From: Strongylocentrotus purpuratus
Lineage: Eukaryota > Echinodermata > Echinoidea > Camarodonta > Strongylocentrotidae
Assembly (NCBI RefSeq): GCF_000002235.5
Contig: NW_022145547.1
Coordinates: forward strand, 988,001 to 1,052,000
Reading direction: 5' to 3'
Length of the DNA: 64,000 bases
The position numbers and the translations under genes were made by a program. Below are positions 1-13,900 of the stretch, piece by piece; position 1 is the stretch's first letter, and each line of letters starts with the position of its first letter. The notes beneath the pieces are model-generated. The model was not told the DNA's origin. It saw nothing but the letters and a program-made list of their open reading frames with translations, and did no database searches.

Positions 1-11
1 AGAAGAATTGA
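1..11 (+). CDS. Gene 0, last codons of an upstream receptor copy (partial)
   Basis: The first bases read as the end of a Lys codon, then Lys-Asn-stop (TGA at 9-11). They are identical to the last codons of gene B (58235-58245), and the following kilobase matches the sequence after gene B almost base for base. The window therefore opens inside the terminal cytoplasmic exon of another array member. An AATAAA lies at 23-28, only 12 nt past the stop, so its role as a poly(A) signal is doubtful. Nothing else of this gene is visible. Confidence 0.85.
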
Positions 12-995
12 TACACGAGATGAATAAAGTCCATCAAAATGAAATGAAAAAAAGTTTTATAGTTTTAAGGAGAAATATATTACAAATATATGTGTATGTC
101 TCTATAATTTCGTGAAGATGAAACCATGCTTTATCACTTATCGTGAAATATCAAATTTAATCTTAATAACTGAAAGAAAAACTGTGCTGATGGACTGTGG
201 CGTCTCCTCTTAAGTATCCAAATGGAATACCATGACGAAAAGCTGTCAAAAAGTATCATGGCTTCGTTTTCATTCACCATCTCTACTCGCCTTACTCCCA
301 AATCTGTTAATATCGGGGATCAGTTGAAATACAACGTTTTTAAATAATAATGATTCGCACAGGTCTGACGAATTTGGGTAAGAATAGTTGCACACCTTGG
401 GTACCACACTACATGAAAGTAAAGGTATGAGATTAGTTTCTTTAAAGCCTATCTGTACTAGTTTGACCAGGAGGGATTAGACCTCCCTGTATGGTCACAG
501 ACCGATGATTATCTCATGAAATCAGCTCTCAATTAACATATGAAAAAGGGTACCGTGGTCACCACTTAGGCATTCTATTGATTACTTGTGTTAATGCCTG
601 TCGTTGCTGGTGGAAAGCATTATTACAGCATCGATGAACAATAATGAATAAATTATCAATTATTATTATTAAAGTTGTTATTATCAACATTAATATTATT
701 ATCATTATTATAATTATCATAAACATTATTATTATTATTATCATTATCATTATTACTATGAATTTTATTATTACTACTTCCACTTCTACTACTTCTACGA
801 AGCAGTGGAATTCAAGTTGATTAATAGTTCAATGATAATGTATTAGGATGTTAACGTTGAAATATGAAATATAAGATGTGAATATAAATATAGACTAGGC
901 CTATGCACAATAAAGTACACGTGAAATGTGGTGCTAAGCATTATTTCCACATTTGTGGAAATTATAAATAAATTATCAGTTATTATTAATATCAT

Positions 996-1055
<60 letters not shown>

Positions 1056-4000
1056 GACTGCTACCTGTACGTCTACTAAACAGTGGAATTCAAGTTAATT
1101 AATAGTTCAAAGATAATGTGTTATGTTGGGATGTGAACGATGAAATATGAAAATAAAAGTTGTAAATATAGACCAAGATTATGCACCATGAAAATAACGT
1201 GAAAGCATTATGTTATATGAGGGTGGATGTTTAGCGAATCATTATATAGTAGAATTAAAAGTTATTTAACAGAGTAAGATAATGCAATCCAAGTCAACAT
1301 GCATATATTACCATATGAGCAGGAGATTTTTAGGCACATATCAAATATGAATACTGATAAATGAAAGTATACAACGCACAATATGTAAACATCAAAGAAG
1401 TAAAAACAATAAAGAATACAAAAGCAAATCAAGTTATTTTGTTTCAGCTCGTCATTTGGCACTTTGAACGGTTCTCAACAAAATTAATCCCTCTGATTAT
1501 TAAAGCAGTTTGGAATTTGGCAGACTGTTAGCACAGCCAGTCAGATACAAGCCAGATTACTTTGCCATAACAATTATTACATTTAAAAAGGCATTAATCA
1601 GGAGAAGATAATTACAACAAAAAAATCACCTAAATTACCCCATTATGCAAAAAAAAAGATTTATCATGCTTTTGGGTGGATCCCAACCATCGTTCTCATT
1701 GTAACTATTTAATAATTACTCGATTAATTATTTATTAAGACTTATGAAGACATATTTAATACCATTTTATTTAAAACGGTGAAATAATTTTTGATATGAA
1801 ATAACTAGACACGAAATCCAGCAAATCATAATTACAGTTTTATGGATTATTTCCAAACATATGAAGATGAAATTCCAGGTGCATGGTGCAAAAGAATTTC
1901 ACGACGATGCCCCAGACGATATCTAAAGTGTCGTATCCGAACACCTACCCACTGGACATTAATTCAATTCAATTCAATTCATTTATTTATCCCTTGTCAA
2001 CTGTTCATTTTTACAATGATGGTACGTTTTAACATATTCACATATTGATATACATATACATGTAAATCAATTTGCACAATACAATACATCAAACAAATAA
2101 ACATGCAGTTGAAAGGGAAGGAGGGCCGACAAAAAAAAGCAGAGCTTGTAGGGTGTAGCCCCCCCCCCCCTGTAAAAGTAATTATTATGAATTATTATTA
2201 TGAATTATTATTACTACATCCACCCCCGGATAACCACCCCAGTCAACTAACCCCATATGGCAAACACCCTCTAGGACGACTACCCCCAGGACAACTACCC
2301 CAGACACCTAGTAAAGGTTACAGCTTGAAGTGTATGTCGCCCTCAATTTGCATGTTTGAAGACAGAATGGAGTGACTGAGACTGAGAGAGGGAAGTAACA
2401 TGCCTATTACACGCAGTGTTTACGGACAATGCCTCACTGACTATCTTACATATGTAGTTCTACTATTATACAAATACTGATGAAAGAAACACAATTCAAG
2501 TTTTCCGCGTACAACAGAAATTCCAATTTATGTATTCTTTTATCAATCAAACACATTTGGGGGGGGGGGGGGGGGGGGATCTTTGCAGAAGTATATTATA
2601 ATCAATGTATGCTTTGTTCGAAAAATGTAAGTGAAGTGAATCAAATACACTATTCATTTACTCCTCGTCTCATATGTTCACACACACGCACACACACATA
2701 CACAACCATCAACGTACACACACACCCACATACATACACAACCACCCACCTACACAATACACACCAACCCACACACGCTCCCGCACCCACGGCCCACATA
2801 ATATACCGGCCCATATATGCCCACACATCATGTGGCCCTATTACATATCAAAATATACGACCGCTATTAAAGACGACAGTTTTATAAAGGCATTAAAAGG
2901 AATAGACGGCAACTAAGTAACAAATGGAATCATTTCGTGCGTTCCTTCTACAAGCTGAATTATTATAAGGAGAACAAATATTTTCAATATAAACATCCAG
3001 TTTTTGTAAGGTTCCGCCTTGATATCCGGAATCGAAGAGGTATTTTCCCCTTTGGATGAGGCAAATCTTCTAGCTGCAAAGTGGGGATCAGACACAATCT
3101 ATCGCAGCACGCTATTGGCTGTTCCATAAATAGCTGGCTCGATATATGACGTAGTTTGAATCGCATTTGAGGGATTACCAGGTCGCTATATGCTTCAAAA
3201 GATATCCGTGACCCCGATAGACGGATTTCCAACGCAAGGAAATCAGAACATATCTGAATTTTAATTGTGAGAAAAGGAGGAAACTTTGTCTTCTCGAGTC
3301 TTGGCAAGGGCTGTTGTCAAAGACTGAAGTAGTTTGCAGAAAGTTTTCCTTCTATCTAGGACGACCAGCTGAGGTATAGAACTGACTTAAATTTGGTATT
3401 TTGTCTTCACTAGGAGAGAAATACGAAAAAATCACCAGTAGTTCAAAACTAAGCTCGGCCGAAACTTCCTTCTTGTTGGATAATTTAATATGGGGAAACC
3501 CATTTTATATCCATGATATATTAAATTTAAAGCTAAATTGTGTGAACAAGGAAACACAACTCCTGAGTATGACCTGGACTATTTTATGTTGCCTCGCTGA
3601 TGTTTTCTAGATTGATTATTTCAATCAGTCCTTTCTGTCCATCTGTGGATGCGGTTGGCTCAACTATTATGTCTTCAGTTTTTACAAGGTCCTGATCTTC
3701 ACTTGACCAGCTTGATTAATGGAAGCACGATGCTGACCTAATAGTGCTTCTTCGTATCATGATTGGAGTTTTTGTACGTAAAAGAAGAGAGGCCTATATA
3801 ATACGGTTCTCATTTAGGATTCCACAAATAGCCAAACTTAGAACCGTAAGTTTCACCTAAAACACTGTCAATCACCAAACAAAATTAACAACGGCAGAAC
3901 TTGTACCTTATCCAAGCGAACCAAACAGTTGTAAAGAGACTGGTATTGAAGAGCTACATGTACAAAGGTGCGCTTGGATTGTTTAAAATGTCAATTTTTG

Positions 4001-4275
4001 AGGCTGCAACCAGTTAATTTCAAGGCCTTTCTGGCCTGGATTTAGTATTGAACTAGCCTTTAAACAAGGCCACATGTCTGATAGACGCCGAGCGACCGCT
4101 GATTGGGGTGGAAAATAGCCAGAGTCACGAGGCCTTGTCAAAAGGCTAGTATCGAACACACTCCATTACAGAGAATTCCTTAAGGATTTGGAATGGTGTA
4201 TCTATAGAGCACACGGCTCGACTAATCACTGATAAACATATTATACCTGTTTAATAGTGTGTTCACCTAAGTATT
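12..4275 (+). repeat. Intergenic spacer, copy 1 (gene 0 to gene A)
   Basis: This spacer holds no supported gene. It contains, in order: a 3'-flank nearly identical to that after gene B; (TTA)n near 655-770; (CTA)n near 995-1065; a CCCC/GACAACTA-type minisatellite near 2218-2305; a long G run (about 2557-2578); a (CA)n tract (about 2677-2765); and a block conserved before all three copies (about 2900-3600). From about 3640 to 4275 the sequence differs from the spacers before B and C. Gene A therefore has its own proximal upstream region, with a TATAT-like stretch at 3795-3802. Confidence 0.85.
3111..3170 (+). promoter_or_regulatory. Conserved upstream block before gene A
   Basis: A 60-base block with an inverted CCAAT core (ATTGG) followed by TGACGTAG, which is CRE-like. 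The same block recurs almost unchanged before genes B (20642-20700) and C (62451-62510), inside a wider conserved stretch. Conservation may only reflect recent duplication, and no transcription start can be read. It lies about 1.1 kb before the gene A start codon, so it may not be a core promoter. Confidence 0.25.
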
Positions 4276-4354
4276 ATGGCGTCTTTACTAAGATGGAGAA
4301 AATCATTTTCTGGACTCATGCTTGGATTGTTCTACATAGCTGCTACAAGTAATG
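4276..4354 (+). CDS. Gene A exon 1: signal peptide
   Basis: ATG with A at -3 and G at +4. It encodes 26 residues with basic residues (RWRK) before a hydrophobic core (LMLGLFYIAA), ending in phase 1 at a GTAAGT donor. The start aligns with the second of two adjacent ATGs in genes B and C. Confidence 0.9.
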
Positions 4355-4948
4355 GTAAGTAAATAAATACACATTATCTTTACGAAGCGATGTGCCTTAT
4401 AAATAACATCCATTCATTCAAAAAATATACTTGAATAAGAGAAATAAAATAAGCTACACACACAAAACAAAAACATAACAAATTTCTCTTTTTAAAGTCA
4501 ATGTAAGTCCATACATATTACAGTATATGTATCCGAATATTTGTTGCGAAACGTTACTTTATACTAGCCTAGGTGAGACAAAAAGAAAGAAATAATTAAT
4601 AAAAGAAAGAAAGAAACTTTTGAATGTTAAAAGCTCAAAACTTATAGCTCGAACCAATGTGATGTTTGCATACCAAATTTAAGGATGTGAAAGTCATTAA
4701 GAGTCACGTTTGTGACATTTCTTTTGAAAAGAAATATCAGAATTTCTGATTACATTTTAACTGTTTGACAATTCGAGGACATAAAATCGGTGTCAGTAAT
4801 TAATTGAGATCACATCAGTATACCGTTGTGAAATTGTACAAGTCCGAAGCGTCTCTTATAACACAGGGTAATGCAGACGAATGTCGCTTCTCTCAATGAG
4901 CCATTTTCGTTATGTTTTCAAATATATCTCTTTGTATTCCCTCGATAG

Positions 4949-4995
<47 letters not shown>

Positions 4996-7900
4996 GGATA
5001 TTTATATAGCGGACATATCCACCAAGCCACGTGCTCAAGGCGCTCTAACTATTATTCATGCACCTCAATAATTGTATGACAGTATGCAAAATTGCATGCA
5101 TTACGCGTTGTTAGGTAGGGTTTATATATGGCTTGATTCTTTTTTAAACATAAAGAAGCACATATCCAACACATGCAAATCTGCCTTCTACAGTTTTTAT
5201 TTGATACAATGTCCGTCACATTTGTCGATATTAAGACCGGAAAACACTGAAAGCCTTGTCCATGCATTCAATAGCAGTAGGCTTGATTATTGTAATGGAT
5301 TATGGTTTGGCTTGCCATATTTACAAATAATCAGGTTACAGCGCGTTCAGAATGCATGTACAATACTTTTATCCGATTCCACGAAATGTTCCACTATTAC
5401 ACATCTTTTTGATAGAAAGGTTACATTGGTTGCCAATGAGGCATAGTATTGCGTGTGAGATACATTTGCTTGTTAACATAACGTTGAACGGTGAAAGCCC
5501 CAATTTACTTGGGTATTTGTCCGCAGAAAGTTTGTAATAATAATGATAATAATAATAATATGTCTTGTTTACCCAGGGTAGCCTCATCAGTATTCATACT
5601 GTTCTCCCTGAGGGCCCTGCAATCATATTATTACCCCGGTCATCGGATTCAGGCTTACCCGCACACAATGTGTTCACATTCTCCACTCCCTAGGGAGCAT
5701 TCCAGCCAATGCATCATTTTTACAAGCGCACACTTGCTAATCTAAGCACATTAGCTTTCGCATCCTACCGGGTACCCATTTAACACCTGGGTGGATAGGC
5801 TGTCTTACAGAGAGGAAATCTTATAGGAATATTTTGATTGCATTAGTCATTCGATGAAGGGTTGTGAGTGTTGAAAGGAATATTTCTTTTAATCAAGTAC
5901 CCAGCAAGATTGATGTAGATTTTATTCCATGTATGTCATGGTTTAGAGCAGATTTAATTTCATACTGTTGTTCATGTACATCCGCAGGTAACGTTCATGC
6001 AATGATTAACCTTTATTATAAGCTATAGCAAAGAAGGGAATTTTATATTATTGTTTCTCCAATCACTGCCATGTTTTTGAGAAATAGAACATTTGTTTGT
6101 AGTCTGCTTGCCATCTCCAAACTTTCTTTATTCATTAGCAATAAATTACATTACAAGCGATGAAACACAGGTGGAAATGGGGAAGGTACTTCCTATTGAA
6201 AACACAGTTTCATGTATAAAGTATAATGACATTAATTAAATGCTATTTGGCCTTATGTCAATCTAGGATTGTTTTGAAAATGTTCACCCTCCTCTTTATA
6301 AACGGTAATTTATGTGTAAGTGTAAAATGGGAAAGTCTCAGTAATTTCAGAAGATTTATTGTCCGTCTGACAAATTAAGAGAACCCCTGGTCGAAGCATT
6401 TTTGATCAATAATTGTTCTTGTTTTATGGGAGGGGGGGGGGGGGGTTGGATGGATGTCTTTAATACCCATGAACTAAACTCTTATACATCCATTACGGGT
6501 TAAAGCATTTTCTGTGAGCAATCTAATGCAAGATTCATACTAGCTACTATGTAACTTTCCATTTAGCTTTATAGGTCCCATGACAAATGCTGTTAAAGAT
6601 GACTCCCCTCATTCAGGACTGGAAACCTAAATTCTGGTCAATGTTGTTCGCTGAGATGTTCATGTTAACTAATCTATTATTGACTATTTTCTTTCTTTCT
6701 AGGATACATCGTAGACCTGACATTAGTGACCAATCACCCCCTCCTGGATCCTCCCAACACACGTGATCAATATATCGGCGCCTACCTAGGACAGAAAGAT
6801 GCAAGCATCAGAGACAGTATCAGGTTTAACCGAATTATCCGGACCACTGATACTCATGTTCTCCCAAAATATAGCAACACAGTAGACGAAGGTCAAGATA
6901 TAAGAAAGCTTAACTTCAAACAGTCTAATCAAACCAGGGCATTAGGAGCATTCAATGCAACTCTTGAATATGATGGAATCGCACGTCTGGCTTCAACTGT
7001 TGTCTTGATGCACAATGGTGAGTTCAAAATATTTGTAAAATCGAAAGTCTTTAATACCTTGGTCACACCGCCAAACCGACCAGTTTGGGGCCTCTGGAGC
7101 TAATATAACTTGTTTACTGGGTCTGTAGTCAGTCTCCTATCGGTCTCGTTGGTGTGACTGAAGATTAAAGCTCGTACAATGCTTCAGTTTCTTGGAATAT
7201 ATAACAGCATGCACAGTCAACTGGGAGCCACCATTTTTCTGGAAATAGTGACACTTAGGGACCAGATTATTGACCTCTGGCCGTTGCCTAATAATTTAAT
7301 TTAGGAGATTTATACAACTTACTCCGGTCTAAAGGAAAACACATTCTAAAAAACTGAAAAATAATATCAAAATTATCTTATAGCTTTTAATTAGGGTAAT
7401 AGCGATTTCATGTATAAACACTGTCCTATTTCGTGAATTTGTAATGAAACAATTCCACTTAACACTGTGCGAGAACACTGAAGAAGAAAATAATCAACGG
7501 ATAGAAAACATTTAGAATCACTAAAAAGCATTTTCAAAATTGCAGTTCTTGATCATTTTTCCCTCATTCCCTGACCTGATGTAATATAATAATGATATGG
7601 TCTTCCCTGTCTTCGGGTAGCCTCGTCACTTTTAATATGGTCCATCACGAGGGCCTTCAATATTTCTCCCCCACTTCAGCCGGGCGACCCTAATACGGCC
7701 CCCGAGCATCGGAGGATTTATTCCCACCGGGTACCCATTTATTTTATAGTGGGGGGAGAAGCTAATGTAGAGAAATGTATTGCCAAAGGAAAGTATTGTC
7801 GTGACGCGTATTTGACCGCACCATGTACTTCAGCGACTTTACTACTAGACCACGACACCTTCAATACAATGATTGTATTAAAAAGTCATCAAAATATGTA

Positions 7901-10900
7901 CATATAAGCCTATTTATACATCCAAATGGATACCCCGTTTTTACTTTTACATTATTTTGATGATTTCTATACTTCCAGTACTAAACATCAAGCGTTCAAG
8001 TGCTAATCGGAAAACGGAACCCCATTCATATGCTTAAAACCTTATACAGATCATACAGTCGATAAACGACTTTAGAAGTAGCCTCTACAATAAATCACTT
8101 TATTTTAGAGAAACTTCCCCTAAAGCTGCTTCTACAATTCATTTTTTTCCTCTGGTATATTACTCCCATTATGCTCCCATTTACTTTACAGCTACAGTTT
8201 TGCCTGAACGGTCAGCTTTTACTGTCCATGCCGGGGAAACTGTTACAATCGCAGTCGTCACCAACATGACGGAAGATTCCCTTCGGTGGCGGTTTAATGG
8301 TGATAAGTTATCTGACAATAATGGAAAGCAGAGTCTAACTTTGGGGAACGTGCAACTAAACCAAACTGGTGTATACAAGTGTTTTGCTGGAAAACGATGG
8401 GATGCAGAAAATGCAATATTCCTTCTTCATGTCATCAGTAAGTTGATAGCTTACCTATCCGTACATGCATCTTACATGTTCTCTTATTTCGAAGCAACTT
8501 TCATTGCAACAAAAGTAATTATGATTCTACATTATTGATGTCAGCGAAACATCAGTGAAATTAATCCGAAAGGTCCTAAAAATGTATTTATGTTTGGTGG
8601 ATTTCAGCATATTTTCACGGCTGTTTCCATACTAACATGGCATTTTTTGGCTATAGATTCTTTTTCCCTTTAAAAAAAAAGGCAATAATTTTAGCATATT
8701 GAAAATTTGATATTGACAATTGTTATATATGTGTTAGGGGGTTTACAGATAGAAAGTTAGAATGCAGGCATGTCGATGCATATTGGCATATCGGTTATCT
8801 ATTTCTGATATTGCTTAGATGCTGGATTCTTATCCACTTTGAAATAATAATACTGTTTACTTCAACCAGGATGCCAAGCTTATCGTTGGGGATCTGAATG
8901 TGAACATACCTGTACTGAGTGTCTCAATGGAGGCAAGTGCGATGCAGACTCAGGAGAGTGTGTATGTCCTCCTGGTTTCAACGGAACAACATGTGAACAC
9001 GGTAGGTTTTTACACTTGTATGGGTCCTCTGCACGTCGAGACACTGGCAAAGACATACTTGTTGAACAATTTGGGGGCGAGGGGGGGGGGGGGAACAGAT
9101 AGACACAACAAAACAAAGAGTCACATACTTACAAACACACACACCCTCCCACACGCACACACACGCGTGCACACACGAACACACTCATAAAGAGTATAAG
9201 TTCCATGGATGACCTTTTTTCAAAGTGGATGAATTTACCCCCCCCCCCACACACACACCCTGACTACCCATATGTCTCGACACCAAGCTTCCGAAGCGAA
9301 ATGTCGAGTTATATCATATTTTAGTTTACACATTTTATTTGCACACATGCCAAACTATTTTCTTGTCATGCATTCAGCTCAAAATTTGTTTGATGTGAAT
9401 GAAAACAATGATTTCATGTAAAATACCTGCTTGAAATAAGGTTCAATCTGTAATACTCTTCTAACGCATAGTGATGAACATAACAACATCATCTTTAATT
9501 AATCAGATTCAATCGATGAAACCCTTGGTTAAGAAAACAGCATTGTTTCATCAGTAAGTTCGTACATTTTGATCGTTTAATACTCAAAACTCTTTTCAAT
9601 AAAGCTATCACTCGAATCAGAATCGAATCAACTCAATGTCGATAGAATAATACTAGAAACTCTATGTTGAGAGCATTTGTATTCTTATCTCTTTATCCTC
9701 AGTCCTGGGCAGCAACCGCTTTGGGCAGGATGGCAGCTTTTCTTGTGATTCCTCAGGAGATGATCACAGTCCAGGATGTCGGGGTAAACTCTTCTGCCTA
9801 CCAGACCCCTTTGGATGCACCTGTGCAGCAGGATTCATGGGAATCAATTGTACAACAGGTACTTATAATCATGTAAATCAAATTATAGAATCATTCCTGA
9901 GCAAATATGTATATTATAAGAGAGCTCAAAAATACATAATCTTAAAGAAGAATGTGATATAACATACGTGTGTAAATATGGATTACTCATAAATGTACAT
10001 GTACATGTATACTACAAAAGTTCTTCACATGTCTCTTCCGGCAAATAATTGTGTCTTTCATGAGAGGGGTTTTTACACTACAACGCTTAAAATATTAGAT
10101 ATTCTCTGGCGTAAGTGAAGGTAACGAGAAAAGATATTAAAGAAACAAAATCAACCCTGACGCAGCTTTCATTTTTAGTGCCGGCAAAAATAAAATACGA
10201 AAGATATGAGTGAAGAAGAAGGTATATCTATATTTGCAGTATTGAATGGGTTAAACCATACGATTTTCAAGACTGAAAGAGAGGCTGGCCTATGTGCGAC
10301 CTTGCAACTCGTGTGATGAGAAGAAGTATTTGTCTACATAGAAATGCTTTTCAAATGACAATTAGTGTTCTTATCATGACATTTCAGCACGGTTCAATTT
10401 GTTCCACTTTTAATTTTTGGAAACCTGAACTTAAAATAAGCACAGGTATATCCTAAACAATGTAATCGATAGTAATGTTATGTGTGTATCAAGGAACATG
10501 GTAACATATGACCATGAACTATATACCTCTTTGAGGTTGACAGAGATTCCATAATGGGATATACTCTGCCATTCGAAACATGAGATTTGTTATCTTTTAA
10601 CAAGCGGTGCTTGGGTTGAAAGTGAAAGTGTTTTAGTTTTTATTATTCCGTCATCGTGAAACTGAAAACAAATATTTATATTCTTTTCCAAGGGATATTA
10701 ATTCATTTATCCGTGTTTTGAAAAGCGAGAAGATAATGACGTTTTATCGTATAGTCAAAATGTTTGTACATGCCTTCTATGAATGAGGATGAGCCGGAAA
10801 GCCATGGACTCTTTTCCGTATCAAGATTTTGAAGTAGCCATTACATACATACATACATACATATTGGTATTTATTTAGCTCCTTTACATGAACATGCTCA

Positions 10901-13900
10901 AGGCGCCTTACATTTTAAAATACAAACATAAAAGTTATATACTCTCGAAGTGCATTACACTCTAAAAAATGACAATGACAAAGAAAACAAATGAGTTTTT
11001 AAATGTCTCTTAAATGATGCGACTGAGGTGCAAGAACGAATGCTTAAAGGGAGACTATTGCAAATAGTGGGACCAGAAAAAATTATATTTTGTTGACCCT
11101 TCTTCGAATTGATGCGGGGGATTTGCAGAAGAAGGGGGTCTGACCTTGAACGTAATGGATATCTTGATTGCTGGATGGGACAAAACAGACTAGAAATATA
11201 GGATGGGATAAGGTTATATATGGATTTATAAACAAATAGTGAAACTTTATACATTCTTCTCTTATGAACAGGTAACCAGTGTAGTTGTTTTAACAAGGGA
11301 GACACATGATCATATTTTCTTGCATTTGAAATAATACGGGCTGCACGATTCTGGATTCGTTGAAGCACATAGTCTTTTAAAATCGCTCGAAAGAAGGAAC
11401 GAAAACTGAATTGACAATATTCCACATTATAAAGGATAACGCTTCCTCATCCAACTTTCTGGCAAGGAGTCACACAAATCTGTCCAACATAAACATTTTC
11501 CTAGCCAAATTCTGTAAGGGCAGAATGTTGCATTACTAAGGCAACATACATGTACAAAAGTTCTTTGCTTTAAAACCCATGTACTATAAACTTTATTGAT
11601 TCTATTTAAATCCTTCGAAGCGGCCCCATTTCAATTAAACGAATATTTTTTTAAAGCCTATTCTACAATAACATGTAGAAACTTGCATATCACAAATATC
11701 TAGGTACTTTATTCGAAACTGTACCGAATTTAAGAGAGTATTCAAAAATGATTGAAATCGATCTTTCTATAATTATCACTATATCGAACTATCAAAGACG
11801 TTCAAATGCACTTGTGGGTGGGAGCGGACGAGAAAAAAAAATAACCCGAACCAGCTGATACAAATCTACCAAGCATTCAAAACGCACCCTAAATGGTGCG
11901 GTATGGTATGTAATCCCGTAGGATTTTTGTGCCAATGTTGATTTTTTGTTGTTGCTGTTTTGGCTTCAAAAGGGTCCCAATTGGTAAAAAATGATGGGGT
12001 GCAAATTTTCAGACCCCTCCTTCATTTCCTGGGGGGGGGGGGGGGGTCCTAGACCCGGAGCCAGGGGGGGGGGGTCAACCTAGCTGGGAAGGAAACCAAT
12101 TTTCATGTGCACAGATGTAAAGATCGCATAGCTCCACATAACAAATTGACCGTCTAGAATGTCAAAAGTGTCCCTTTTGACGACAAAATAGTATTATGTA
12201 ATTAATATTTTAAAGAAACCTTGAACCACCATGAATTTGGTGTCATATGAAAGATAGTTAAATTATCTACATTTTGATACCAATTTTAAAGAATTTGGGA
12301 TTAATTAACAGCGCAAATTTAAGTAAAAAACATGATTTTTAAAAAAAAAAAAATCGAAAAATTGAATTTTATCAAAAAACATTATTTTCCATATATCAAA
12401 ATTGGAGAATTGCATTTTGTCATAACTTTCCAGGAATTTTTGTATGTACAACGACAGTATCCTGTGCGAGGGAGAGTTTTATGTATTGTTTCAATAAAAA
12501 GTCATAGCAATCCAAAGTTATCGATTTGATTTCCACAAAAACAACATTTTTGCCCACATGTGTAATAAATGTATGCATATACGTGCATTAGTGTATTAAG
12601 GACTTGTTTGGTGTGTTTACATCGAGTTTTAAAGATAACTTTTGAACTAAAATCTCCAATCACCATGTATTTGGTGTCAAAAGATGGATAATTAAAATAC
12701 CTTCATTCTGATATCAATTTTAATGAGTGATGCAGTGTGTGAAATATAAATTTCGAGCCAAAAAGGTGTTTTATTGTAGATATTTCTCTGATTTTTGCCA
12801 GTATATCGGTACATTAACTGGACAAAAGTGATTAGACATTTAGTAATGCATAAAGTTCAAAGGATTTAGAGCACTGAGTGCAATTGATAAGTTCTTCTTC
12901 TGTACGCTGGGACCCTTTTGAAGCCAAAACAGCAACAAAAAAAAAATCAACTTTGGCACAAAAATGCTACGGGAGCTGTTTCAGTGACATACCGTACCAC
13001 ACTATAAATACCTCATTGACCCAGTTATTTAGGTATTGATGTTTAAATAGCACATTCGGCCTACCTCATAATGATGTTCCTTATGTTCTATTACTTATCA
13101 ATTCCCATGATTTTGTTAAAGAATGTAACCCAGGAACGTATGGAGCTCATTGTTTGCAAGAGTGTCACTGCTCTCCACGTAACTTCTGTACCAAGGATAC
13201 AGGAGAATGCATTGATGGGACTGCGTGTCAAGAAGGCTGGATTGGTGTCAACTGTCAAGGTGATTTATATTTTCCCGAATAGTCAGTTTTCATAGTAATT
13301 TTTTTTAAATTTTGAACACTTATTGTTTTTTCCCATAGTGGTGAATTTGAACCCTGCCGTGTGTATGCAAGATGTGTTGACTGGATGATAGGACGAGTGT
13401 ATTTGTATAAAATACCTAACAGTTTCCTTCTTTATTATCGTTTTACTTTTTGTTTACAGTTCGAAGTTCCCCAATTCACGACGTTGACGGTGATACACGC
13501 AAGCTCACATGGGATCATAGATTAACATAAGAATACAGGCGTGTTAAGATATGAAGCAGAAAATATCAACGCCTTGCTGTTTGTTTTATATAAAGTGTAA
13601 ATGAATCTTGTTTGCGAGAAACAAATGTTATTAATAATAATAATAATACAATTTAAAAAAAATATTAGTTCTACTGCTACTACGACTTCTACTTCCCCTA
13701 CTAATATTACTGATGGTAAAACTAATAGTAAAACTAATAGGCATTTGTACTTTCGCCATCTATAACAATCAGAGGCGCAGTTATATCAAACATTCGAAAT
13801 TTTCCAATCTCATGTAAGGCATGTCAAGATATTCCTATAATATATGCTCCAGTCTACAAACTTAACGTCACGTCAGTTTCCACAGATGTCCCCAGAAACC

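Noticed and set aside
23..28. AATAAA as the poly(A) signal of gene 0 (also 58257-58262 for gene B)
   Set aside because: Only 12 nt after the stop codon and not conserved after gene A; the real site cannot be told from sequence.
559..783. Ile-rich minus-strand frame resembling a membrane protein (also 58789-59013)
   Set aside because: Product of an ATT/ATA microsatellite.
2480..2887. 135-codon open frame in spacer 1 with His/Thr-rich end
   Set aside because: It is a poly-G run and a (CA)n microsatellite read as protein. The matching spacers break the frame differently.
13340..13400. Conserved CCCATAG/CCTATAG acceptor-like site before GTGAATTTGAACCCTG (also 36220)
   Set aside because: Open only briefly (stop after about 16 codons in A) and no matching module. 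Possibly a relic of an Ig exon.
13460..13530. Acceptor-like TTTACAG followed by TTCGAA in gene A, also at 36267 in gene B
   Set aside because: Shared by both genes, so it may be an exon relic, but neither copy has a usable donor before a stop. Not counted as an exon.
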